From Comamonadaceae bacterium (GTDB taxonomy: Bacteria; Pseudomonadota; Gammaproteobacteria; Burkholderiales; Burkholderiaceae): a stretch of 21,344 bases of DNA. Positions 15,147 to 21,344 of the stretch are shown here, piece after piece (the stretch's first letter is position 1; every line of letters begins with the position of its first letter). Under the pieces are notes generated by a model. That model made no database searches. It was not told the DNA's origin and saw nothing but the letters and a program-made list of their open reading frames with translations. The stretch lies in contig CANKOT010000030.1 of the NCBI GenBank assembly GCA_947484245.1, forward strand, positions 1 to 21,344, written 5' to 3'. Made by a program: the position numbers and the translations under genes.

Positions 15147-16115
15147 GTGTCTTCGTTTGTGCTCCAACGTTTCTTCAGTTTTTTCGTTACTTTGGCGGTC
15201 ACGTCCATGGTGGTGTTTGGCGTGCTTGAATGGTTGCCAGGCAACGCCGCTCAGGTTATTTTGGGCGAAACCGCTACCCCAGAATCTTTGGCCGCCATGG
15301 AAGAAAAATTGGGCCTGAACCAGCCCGCGCTGTCGCGGTATGTGGCGTGGGTGGGCGGTTTGCTTCAGGGCCAATCGGGCATCAGTATTTCCTACGACAC
15401 CCCTACGGCGGTGCTCATGATGGAGCGCATGCAGGTTACCTTGCCTTTGGCCATCATGGCCATGAGCGTCACCATCTTGGTGGCCTTGTGTCTGGGCTTG
15501 TATGCCGCCTCCAAACAAAATACGGCTGGCGATGTGGGGGTCATGACATTCAGCCAATTGGGTTTGGCTGTGCCCAATTTTTGGTTGGCCATTTTATTAA
15601 TCTTGCTTTTTGCCGTTCACCTTCAATGGGTGAGTGCCGGGGGCTTTCCTGGCTGGTCTGCAGAAGATGGGGGTGGCTTTTGGGCCGGCACTGCCGCCTT
15701 GATTTTGCCGGCCATGGCCTTGGCAGCGGTGCAAACGGCCATCCTTACACGCGTAACACGTTCGGCGGTCATTGAATCGATGTCGGAAGACTATGTGCGC
15801 ACTGCGCGCGCCAAGGGTTTGTCCAAGCAACAAGTGCTTTGGCGACACGTGCTGCGCAACGCCATGATTCCGGTGGTCACGGTCATGGGTTTGCAGTTTG
15901 GCAACCTCATCACCAGTGCCATAGTGATTGAAAATGTGTTTGTGTTGCCCGGTATTGGCCGCCTTATTTTTCAGGCCATTGCCAACCGCGATTTGATTGT
16001 GGTGCGCGACGTGGTCATGCTGCTTTCTGCCATGGTCATTTTGATCAACTTCTTCATTGATCTGCTTTACGCCCTGATAGACCCGCGCTTGAAAACAGGG
16101 GCTGCAGCCGTATGA
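15147..16115 (+). CDS. dipeptide/oligopeptide ABC transporter permease (DppB-type)
   Basis: The 322-residue inner-membrane permease is of the DppB/OppB type, with about six membrane segments (around 9-28, 98-121, 136-156, 180-200, 245-265 and 288-309). The ATPase-contacting EAA loop is DYVRTARAKGLSKQQVLW (215-232). The family stretch VIENVFVLPGIGRL (260-273) is present. It starts with GTG 15147, supported by AAGGA six bases upstream (15136-15140). It is the first gene of a five-gene importer. The stop overlaps the next start as ATGA (16112-16115). It is shorter than E. coli DppB (about 339) but all key parts are present. Confidence 0.92.
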   Translation: MSSFVLQRFFSFFVTLAVTSMVVFGVLEWLPGNAAQVILGETATPESLAAMEEKLGLNQPALSRYVAWVGGLLQGQSGISISYDTPTAVLMMERMQVTLPLAIMAMSVTILVALCLGLYAASKQNTAGDVGVMTFSQLGLAVPNFWLAILLILLFAVHLQWVSAGGFPGWSAEDGGGFWAGTAALILPAMALAAVQTAILTRVTRSAVIESMSEDYVRTARAKGLSKQQVLWRHVLRNAMIPVVTVMGLQFGNLITSAIVIENVFVLPGIGRLIFQAIANRDLIVVRDVVMLLSAMVILINFFIDLLYALIDPRLKTGAAAV

Positions 16116-16966
16116 GTTCAGCGCAAACTTTCACACGCCATGTGCAGCAAGCTTTCAAGCATCGCAGCTTTGCAGCAGGTGCTGTCATTGTGTTGGTGCT
16201 GGTCCTCAGTGCTGCCCTGTCCTTGTTTTGGACGCCCTACCCTGTGGCTGACATTGACATTCCCAACAAATTGGCAACTGCCAGTGCCCAGCATTGGTTT
16301 GGCACTGACAGCCTTGGGCGCGACATTGCGTCTCTGTTGTTGGTGGGCAGTCAAAACTCTTTGCTGGTCGGTTTCATTGCCGTGGGCATTGGCTTGGGTT
16401 TGGGTGTGCCCCTGGGCTTGTGGGCATCGGCGCAGAGAGGCTGGGTAGAAGAAGTCGTGATGCGCGTTGCCGACTTCACCTTTGCTTTTCCAGCGTTGCT
16501 GTCGGCCATTTTGCTCACCGCCATTTATGGTCCGGGTTTGGTAGTTAGCATCACCGCCATTGGTATTTTCAACATACCTGTCTTTGCGCGCATCACGCGG
16601 GGCGCTGCCAATGCTGTGTGGTCTCGCGATTTCACCTTGGCAGCCAAAGCGGCAGGCAAATCCAAATGGGCCATTACCTGGGAACATGTGTTGCCCAACG
16701 TGGCCAGCGTTCTGATTGTGCAAGCCACCGTGCAATTTGCAATTGCCATTTTGGCAGAAGCCGCTTTGTCGTATTTGGGGCTGGGCACCCAACCGCCCAA
16801 TCCGAGTTGGGGCCGCATGCTCAACGAAGCGCAATCGCAAATGTTTCAAGCACCCATGTTGGCGGTGTACCCAGGCATAGCCATAGCTCTGGCGGTGCTG
16901 GGTCTTAACTTGATGGGCGATGGCTTGCGTGATCTGCTCGACCCCCGTTTGTCGAGGACGCGCTAA
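16112..16966 (+). CDS. dipeptide/oligopeptide ABC transporter permease (DppC-type)
   Basis: The 284-residue partner permease has a short cytoplasmic N terminus, a first membrane segment (about 19-40), and the DppC hallmark HWFGTDSLGRDIAS (61-74). It also has the EAA loop DFTLAAKAAGKSKWAITWEH (173-192) and the terminal GLNLMGDGLRDLLDPRL motif of this family. With DppB it forms the membrane channel. The start overlaps the DppB stop, with AGGGG ten bases upstream. The ATPase gene follows 16 bases after its stop. Confidence 0.93.
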   Translation: MSSAQTFTRHVQQAFKHRSFAAGAVIVLVLVLSAALSLFWTPYPVADIDIPNKLATASAQHWFGTDSLGRDIASLLLVGSQNSLLVGFIAVGIGLGLGVPLGLWASAQRGWVEEVVMRVADFTFAFPALLSAILLTAIYGPGLVVSITAIGIFNIPVFARITRGAANAVWSRDFTLAAKAAGKSKWAITWEHVLPNVASVLIVQATVQFAIAILAEAALSYLGLGTQPPNPSWGRMLNEAQSQMFQAPMLAVYPGIAIALAVLGLNLMGDGLRDLLDPRLSRTR

Positions 16967-16982
16967 GCGCATTGGCTTGATC

Positions 16983-18029
16983 ATGACGCCCGCCCACAAC
17001 ACCCCATTGTTGTCCGTTCGCAATTTGCGCGTTGCCTTGCAAACTTCGCACGGCCAACTCGAAGCTTTGCGGGGCGTCGATTTTGAAATGCAACGCGGCG
17101 AGACTTTGGGCTTGATTGGCGAAAGCGGCTGCGGTAAATCACTCACGGCCTTGGCCATCATGGGCTTGCTGCCCGATCGTGCCACCGTGTCAGGATCGAT
17201 TGCCTTGCATGGCAGTGAGCTCACTCAAATGAGCGAAGACACCTTGTGCACTTTGCGCGGTGCGCGCATGGCCATGATTTTTCAAGAGCCCATGACGGCG
17301 CTCAATCCTTTGCACCCTATTTGGAAACAAATTGCCGAGCCGCTCCAATTGCATCAGGGCATGGACTTGGTTTCTGCCAAAGCACGGGCGCTTGAATTGT
17401 TAGACCGCGTTCAATTGCCAAGGGCGCGCGAACGCTTGGACAACTATCCGCACCAACTCTCAGGCGGGCAGCGCCAACGCGTCATGATTTCAATGGCCTT
17501 GGCCTGCCAACCCGATATTTTGATTGCTGACGAACCCACCACGGCCCTGGATGTCACTGTGCAAAAAGAAGTGCTGGCCTTGATTCGCCAATTGGTGGCA
17601 GAAGATGGCATGGGTCTTCTTTTGATCAGCCACAATTTGGGCCTCATGCGCGACCAAGTTGAGCGCGTCATGGTGATGTACGGCGGTGCTGTGGTTGAAA
17701 GTGCATACACCAAGGCCTTGTTTGAAAGGCGCCTACACCCTTACACCCAAGGACTGTTTGCAGCGCAGCCCCAACTGGGTTTGAAACGAGGCACACGACT
17801 GCAAACCATTGCTGGCAACGTGCCAGAAATTTTCAACTGGCCACAAGGCTGCGCATTTGCCGACCGCTGCGCTTATGTCAAAGACAGTTGCAGGCAGGCC
17901 TTGCCGCCCATTGAACTTGTGCCGCAGATGGCCCACTTTAAAGAAAGCCAAGAGACTGACAAGCCAAGGCAGCTTGCCGAGCATTGGGTGCGCTGTCCTG
18001 AATGGCAAACATTGGAGGCGGCAGCATGA
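16983..18029 (+). CDS. dipeptide/oligopeptide ABC transporter ATPase (DppD-type)
   Basis: The 348-residue ATPase has Walker A GESGCGKS (46-53), Q-loop QEP (101-103), signature LSGGQRQR (159-166), Walker B ILIADEP (179-185, catalytic Glu184) and switch His217. The C-terminal oligopeptide-transporter extension carries a cysteine set (GCAFADRC, DSC and VRC). In DppD proteins four such cysteines can hold an iron-sulfur cluster. I chose ATG 16983 because the conserved domain starts shortly after. An ATG at 16920 would run inside the permease gene. No strong ribosome site is seen, so it may be coupled to the permease. The stop overlaps the next ATPase start as ATGA (18026-18029). Confidence 0.93.
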   Translation: MTPAHNTPLLSVRNLRVALQTSHGQLEALRGVDFEMQRGETLGLIGESGCGKSLTALAIMGLLPDRATVSGSIALHGSELTQMSEDTLCTLRGARMAMIFQEPMTALNPLHPIWKQIAEPLQLHQGMDLVSAKARALELLDRVQLPRARERLDNYPHQLSGGQRQRVMISMALACQPDILIADEPTTALDVTVQKEVLALIRQLVAEDGMGLLLISHNLGLMRDQVERVMVMYGGAVVESAYTKALFERRLHPYTQGLFAAQPQLGLKRGTRLQTIAGNVPEIFNWPQGCAFADRCAYVKDSCRQALPPIELVPQMAHFKESQETDKPRQLAEHWVRCPEWQTLEAAA

Positions 18030-18847
18030 TCAGTGCCCAAGACATTTTGCTAGACGTGCAACATCTGAGTCAGCAATATGCATTGCCCAAGCCCTCCTTG
18101 TTTGCCAAGGCAGGGCACATTCAAGCCCTGAACGATGTCAGTTTTCAATTGGCTGCTGGCAAAAGCATGGGCATTGTGGGCGAGTCGGGCTCGGGTAAGT
18201 CGACCTTGGCCCGCTTGGTCATGGCCCTAGAAAAACCCACGCAAGGCAAGGTGCTGTTCAAAGGGCAAGATTTGAATGCATTGCCCCCAGATTCATTGCG
18301 CGTTGCTCGCAGCGATTTTCAAATGGTTTTCCAAGACCCCTATGGTTCACTCGACCCACGACAAAAAGTTTTGCGCATCGTGTCAGAACCCCTGCACAGC
18401 ACCTTGAAGCAAAGTTCTGGACAAGCACTGAGCGCACAAGATTTAAAAGACTGCGCCGCCCAAGCCCTCACAGAAGTTGGACTGCGGGCCTCAGACCTCG
18501 ACAAATACCCCCATGAATTTTCCGGGGGACAACGCCAGCGCATCGCCATTGCAAGGGCACTGATTACCCGCCCCTCGCTGATCGTGGCCGACGAGCCTGT
18601 GAGTGCCTTGGATGTGTCGATTCAAGCGCAAGTCCTCAATCTCATGATGGACTTGCAGGAGCGTTTTGGCTTGAGCTACTTGTTTATCAGCCATGATCTT
18701 GCCGTCGTGAATCTGATGTGCGACGATGTGATCGTTTTGCAGCATGGGCGGGTGGTGGAAACAGGTTCAGCCGACGACATTTTTCAACACCCACAACACC
18801 CCTACACCCAAGAATTGCTGTCCGCCATTCCAGGACTTTCGCATTGA
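18026..18847 (+). CDS. dipeptide/oligopeptide ABC transporter ATPase (DppF-type), short form
   Basis: The 273-residue ATPase pairs with DppD. It has Walker A GESGSGKS (52-59), Q-loop QDP (103-105), signature FSGGQRQR (165-172), Walker B LIVADEP (185-191) and switch His223. The N-terminal segment contains the family feature LPKPSLFAKAGHIQALNDV. It stops soon after the HPYTQELL motif, so it lacks the roughly 50-residue C-terminal cysteine-containing extension usual in DppF/OppF (about 320-330). The reading frame is intact and ends naturally, so this looks like a real short form. ATG 18026 has an excellent GGAGG seven bases upstream (18014-18018). The longer frame starting at 18002 is not needed. 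Confidence 0.93.
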   Translation: MISAQDILLDVQHLSQQYALPKPSLFAKAGHIQALNDVSFQLAAGKSMGIVGESGSGKSTLARLVMALEKPTQGKVLFKGQDLNALPPDSLRVARSDFQMVFQDPYGSLDPRQKVLRIVSEPLHSTLKQSSGQALSAQDLKDCAAQALTEVGLRASDLDKYPHEFSGGQRQRIAIARALITRPSLIVADEPVSALDVSIQAQVLNLMMDLQERFGLSYLFISHDLAVVNLMCDDVIVLQHGRVVETGSADDIFQHPQHPYTQELLSAIPGLSH

Positions 18848-18910
18848 TACACAATGCTGCAGTTCTAGCATTTCAAGATGAAGTCTAATTTTTTGTTCAA
18901 GGAGTTTTAC

Positions 18911-20431
18911 ATGACACAGTTACCACGTTCAACACGTCGCCAACTGGGCCAATTTGGTTTTGCTCTGTTGGCTGCGGCCAGCATGATGCTTGTCAACCCT
19001 GGCGCACATGCGCAGTCCAAAAAAGACAGTGTGGTGGTGGGCATGATTTTGGAGCCTACCAGCCTTGATCCCACTACGGCACCTGCCGCGGCCATTGGTG
19101 AAGTGGTTCACTACAACATCTTAGAAGGCCTCACCAAAATCAATGTCGATGGCTCTGTCACGCCATTGCTGGCTGAAAGCTGGGCCATGGACGCTGACGG
19201 CAAAGCCTTTAGCTTCAAACTGCGCAAAGGCGTGAAGTTTCAAGACGGTGCTGCATTTGACTCCGCTGCTGTCAAGTTCAGCTTTGAGCGCGCCAAGGCC
19301 GAAAAAAGCACCAACAAAGCCAAAGGCGCTGTGTTCAACAACATCAGCCACATCTCCACCCCCGACGCACACACCGTGGTCTTGGTTTTGACCAACCCCG
19401 ATGGCAATTTCTTGTTCCGCATGGGCGAGAACACCGCGGTCATCTTGCACCCTGGCTCTGCTGATTCTGCGGCCACCAAGCCCATCGGCACTGGCCCTTA
19501 CAAATTAGAAAACTGGGCCAAAGGCACGGCCGTCACGCTCACCAAATGGGACGGCTACCGCGATGCAGCCAATGTCAAATTGAAGAAGGTCACCTTCCGT
19601 TTCATCAATGACTCATCGGCCCAAGTGGCTGCACTGCTGGCAGGCGACATTGACGGCATGCCCCGCTTTCAATCGCCCCAAAGTTTGAAACAATTTCAAA
19701 CAGACAAGCGCTTCATGGTTGAAATGGGCAGCACAGCCGGCAAGGGCATCATGACCATCAACAACAAAAAGAAACCCTTTGACGATGTGCGCGTGCGCCG
19801 CGCCTTGTCTCATGCCATTGACAAAAAGGTATTCATTGATGGCGTGTTCGAAGGATTGGCCAAGCCCATTGGCAGCCACATGGCCCCCACCGATGCAGGC
19901 TATGTCGACCTCACAGGTCAATATGCTTTCGATCCCGAAAAAGCCAAGGCCTTGCTCAAAGAGGCGGGCGTGCAAACGCCCTTGAATGTGACGCTCACCT
20001 TGCCACCACCACCCTATGCGCGCAAAGGCGGCGAAATTTTGGCTGCGCAGTTGGCCAAAGTGGGCATTGTTGCAAAAATAGAAAACGTCGAATGGGCTCA
20101 ATGGCTGAGCGGCACCTTCAAAGGCAACTTTGACCTCACCGTCATCAACCACGTGGAGCCACTCGACTACATGGCCTATGCCAACCCGAATTACTACTGG
20201 GGCTACGACAGCAAAGCCTTCCGCGACCTGGCGGCCAAGCATTCAGCCACAACAGGTGCCAAAGATCGGGTCAAGCTGTTTGGCGACATGCAGCGCATGA
20301 TTGCCAACGATGCGGTCAATGTGTTTTTGTTCAACGCCACCAACACCGCGGTTTACAAAAAAGGCTTGAAGGGCTTGTGGTCCAGCTCACCTATTTTTGC
20401 CAATGACATGGCCGCTGTTTCCTGGAATTAA
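18911..20431 (+). CDS. extracellular solute-binding protein family 5 (dipeptide-type ABC importer)
   Basis: The 506-residue periplasmic binding protein has a signal sequence: RSTRRQLGQFG precedes hydrophobic FALLAAASMMLV, with cleavage likely after AHA (residue 34). The paired arginines resemble a Tat signal (S/T-RR-x-L), so Tat export is possible. Mature features of family 5 are VVGMILEPTSLDP, VVHYNILEGL, LLAESWAMDADG, the KLRKGVKFQDGAAF block, PIGTGPYKLENW, and RRALSHAIDKK. It binds peptides or related ligands and delivers them to the permeases. ATG 18911 has AAGGAG six bases upstream. An in-frame ATG at 18878 has no site. It lies 63 bases after the ATPase and probably shares the operon. 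Confidence 0.93.
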   Translation: MTQLPRSTRRQLGQFGFALLAAASMMLVNPGAHAQSKKDSVVVGMILEPTSLDPTTAPAAAIGEVVHYNILEGLTKINVDGSVTPLLAESWAMDADGKAFSFKLRKGVKFQDGAAFDSAAVKFSFERAKAEKSTNKAKGAVFNNISHISTPDAHTVVLVLTNPDGNFLFRMGENTAVILHPGSADSAATKPIGTGPYKLENWAKGTAVTLTKWDGYRDAANVKLKKVTFRFINDSSAQVAALLAGDIDGMPRFQSPQSLKQFQTDKRFMVEMGSTAGKGIMTINNKKKPFDDVRVRRALSHAIDKKVFIDGVFEGLAKPIGSHMAPTDAGYVDLTGQYAFDPEKAKALLKEAGVQTPLNVTLTLPPPPYARKGGEILAAQLAKVGIVAKIENVEWAQWLSGTFKGNFDLTVINHVEPLDYMAYANPNYYWGYDSKAFRDLAAKHSATTGAKDRVKLFGDMQRMIANDAVNVFLFNATNTAVYKKGLKGLWSSSPIFANDMAAVSWN

Positions 20432-20458
20432 GCATAAACACCTCGAAAATGGCGATAC

Positions 20459-21319
20459 CTATTGACCCTCGTATTTTTTTCCGAGGGCCAATAACTCGGG
20501 TGTACCAATGAGTTGGTTCAACTCATCAAAGTTCAGCATTTGATCGCGCCAGGGGTTGGTGGTTTGGTGTGTTTTCAAACTGCCAAAGTAAGCTTGCAGT
20601 GAGCGCGCCACAGCGCGAGCTGTACCGCCCGGAAAAATCACAATTTTGAAGCCACGCTTACCCAATTCAGCAGCGCTTTGAATCGGCGTTTGACCGCCCT
20701 CCACCATATTGGCCAACAAGGGAATGCGATGTGCAAACTGATCGCAGGCTTGTTGCATTTGTTCAGGCGTGCGCAAAGCTTCAATGAACAAGGCGTCCAC
20801 GCCGCAGGCTAAGTAGGCTTCGGCACGCTCTAAAGCCGACTCAATGCCTTCCACGGCCAACGCATCGGTTCGAGCCAAGATCAGGGTATGGCGATTGTGC
20901 CGAGCATCCAATGCCGCTTTCAATTTACCCTGCATCTCTGCCACAGGCACCACACCTTTGCCGTCCAAATGACCACAGCGCTTGGGAAATGTTTGATCTT
21001 CAATTTGAATCATGGCGGCGCCTGCGCGTTCAAAGTCTCGCACGGTGCGCTGCGTATTGAGCGCATTGCCAAAGCCTGTATCGGCATCCACAATCACAGG
21101 CACGCGAATGCGGTCGGTGATGTTGGCCAGTGTATTGGCCACTTCGCTGGCAGTGGTTAAGCCGATGTCTGAACGACCCAATCGGGTATAGGCAATGGAA
21201 GCGCCTGATAAGTAAAGCGCCTCAAAACCAGCCTGTTCTGCAATGAGTGCAGTCAGCGCGTCGTAAATGCCAGGGGCCAGCAAGGCACTGGGTTGTTGCA
21301 AGCGTTGAGCCAATGACAT
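20459..21319 (-). CDS. isocitrate lyase/PEP mutase family lyase (second copy type)
   Basis: The 286-residue enzyme is in the isocitrate lyase/PEP mutase superfamily, near oxaloacetate decarboxylase, 2,3-dimethylmalate lyase and 2-methylisocitrate lyase. Signatures are PGIYDALTA (16-24), YLSGASIAYT (36-45), DADTGFGN (78-85), E107 in IEDQ, catalytic loop PKRCGHLDGK (112-121), LARTDA (148-153) and NMVEGGQTP (204-212). KRCGH keeps the classic Cys and His. Compared with the enzyme at 1132, the loop and the NMVEGGQTP segment differ, so the two are unlikely to do the same reaction. Start ATG 21319 has AAGGA upstream. It is convergent with the binding-protein gene, with about 27 bases between the stops. 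Confidence 0.87.
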   Translation of the reverse strand: MSLAQRLQQPSALLAPGIYDALTALIAEQAGFEALYLSGASIAYTRLGRSDIGLTTASEVANTLANITDRIRVPVIVDADTGFGNALNTQRTVRDFERAGAAMIQIEDQTFPKRCGHLDGKGVVPVAEMQGKLKAALDARHNRHTLILARTDALAVEGIESALERAEAYLACGVDALFIEALRTPEQMQQACDQFAHRIPLLANMVEGGQTPIQSAAELGKRGFKIVIFPGGTARAVARSLQAYFGSLKTHQTTNPWRDQMLNFDELNQLIGTPELLALGKKYEGQ

Positions 21320-21344
21320 AAAAGTGATTCCTTGGAATTTTTAA

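Noticed and set aside
16118..17224. 368-codon reading frame on - across the permease and ATPase genes
   Set aside because: It is antisense to two clear ABC transporter genes and shows no family pattern. It is a by-product of codon bias.
19613..20242. 209-codon reading frame on - inside the binding-protein gene
   Set aside because: It is a shadow of the family 5 binding protein, with no recognisable domain or ribosome site.
20466..20487. CCCTCG/CGAGGG hairpin as a terminator between convergent genes
   Set aside because: The T-run is in the loop rather than after the stem, and the element is within the coding end of the lyase gene on -.
1..21344. CRISPR array, insertion sequence or prophage
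   Set aside because: No regularly spaced repeats, transposase, integrase or phage structural genes were seen on either strand.

Overview
The window looks like a chromosomal stretch of a betaproteobacterium, most likely order Burkholderiales and family Comamonadaceae. The reasons are a Bug/TctC-type orphan substrate-binding protein, a 4,5-dihydroxyphthalate-decarboxylase-like protein, two isocitrate-lyase/PEP-mutase family lyases, an SHP-type oxygen-binding cytochrome operon and moderate GC content. I make this assignment from gene content only. Coding density is high. No stretch longer than about 190 bases lacks a gene or RNA. There is no transposase, integrase, CRISPR array or rRNA gene.

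Layout. (1) Positions 1-252 hold the 3' part of tmRNA (ssrA) and its intrinsic terminator. (2) Positions 356-3076 on + carry a tandem RidA-like protein, an isocitrate-lyase-family carbon-carbon lyase and a Bug periplasmic binding protein. Facing them on - (5943-3063) is a gene set with overlapping stops and starts: aconitase/LeuC-like large subunit, LeuD-like small subunit and a 4,5-dihydroxyphthalate-decarboxylase-like protein. Together they read as an uncharacterised organic-acid catabolic module. (3) Positions 6129-7664 on + are a complete SHP cytochrome, diheme cytochrome c and cytochrome b561-type membrane operon, preceded by an FNR-like palindrome. (4) A 731-residue OsmC-YcaO fusion lies on - (9875-7680), divergent from a full-length chromate-transporter family gene (10002-11339). 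(5) At 11416-11714 there is a Phd-type antitoxin followed by a 16-codon remnant of its PIN/VapC toxin. (6) Positions 12629-11733 on - encode a DUF2892 membrane protein with a long helical periplasmic part. It is divergent from a saccharopine-dehydrogenase-like/trans-acting enoyl-reductase-like gene (12810-13970). (7) A P1-family (DmpA/NylC-like) peptidase on - (15063-13978) is divergent from a complete five-gene dipeptide-type ABC importer (15147-20431: permease, permease, ATPase, ATPase, binding protein). (8) A second isocitrate-lyase-family enzyme on - (21319-20459) closes the window.

How the genes may work together. The importer and the P1 peptidase plausibly take up and hydrolyse small peptides or amides. 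The SHP operon is an electron-transfer chain from the membrane cytochrome b through the diheme cytochrome to the O2-binding SHP. The most novel-looking metabolic content is the convergent hydratase, lyase, deaminase-like and decarboxylase-like set at 356-5943. Its substrate cannot be read from sequence alone. The clearest evolutionary observation is the decayed toxin next to an intact antitoxin.
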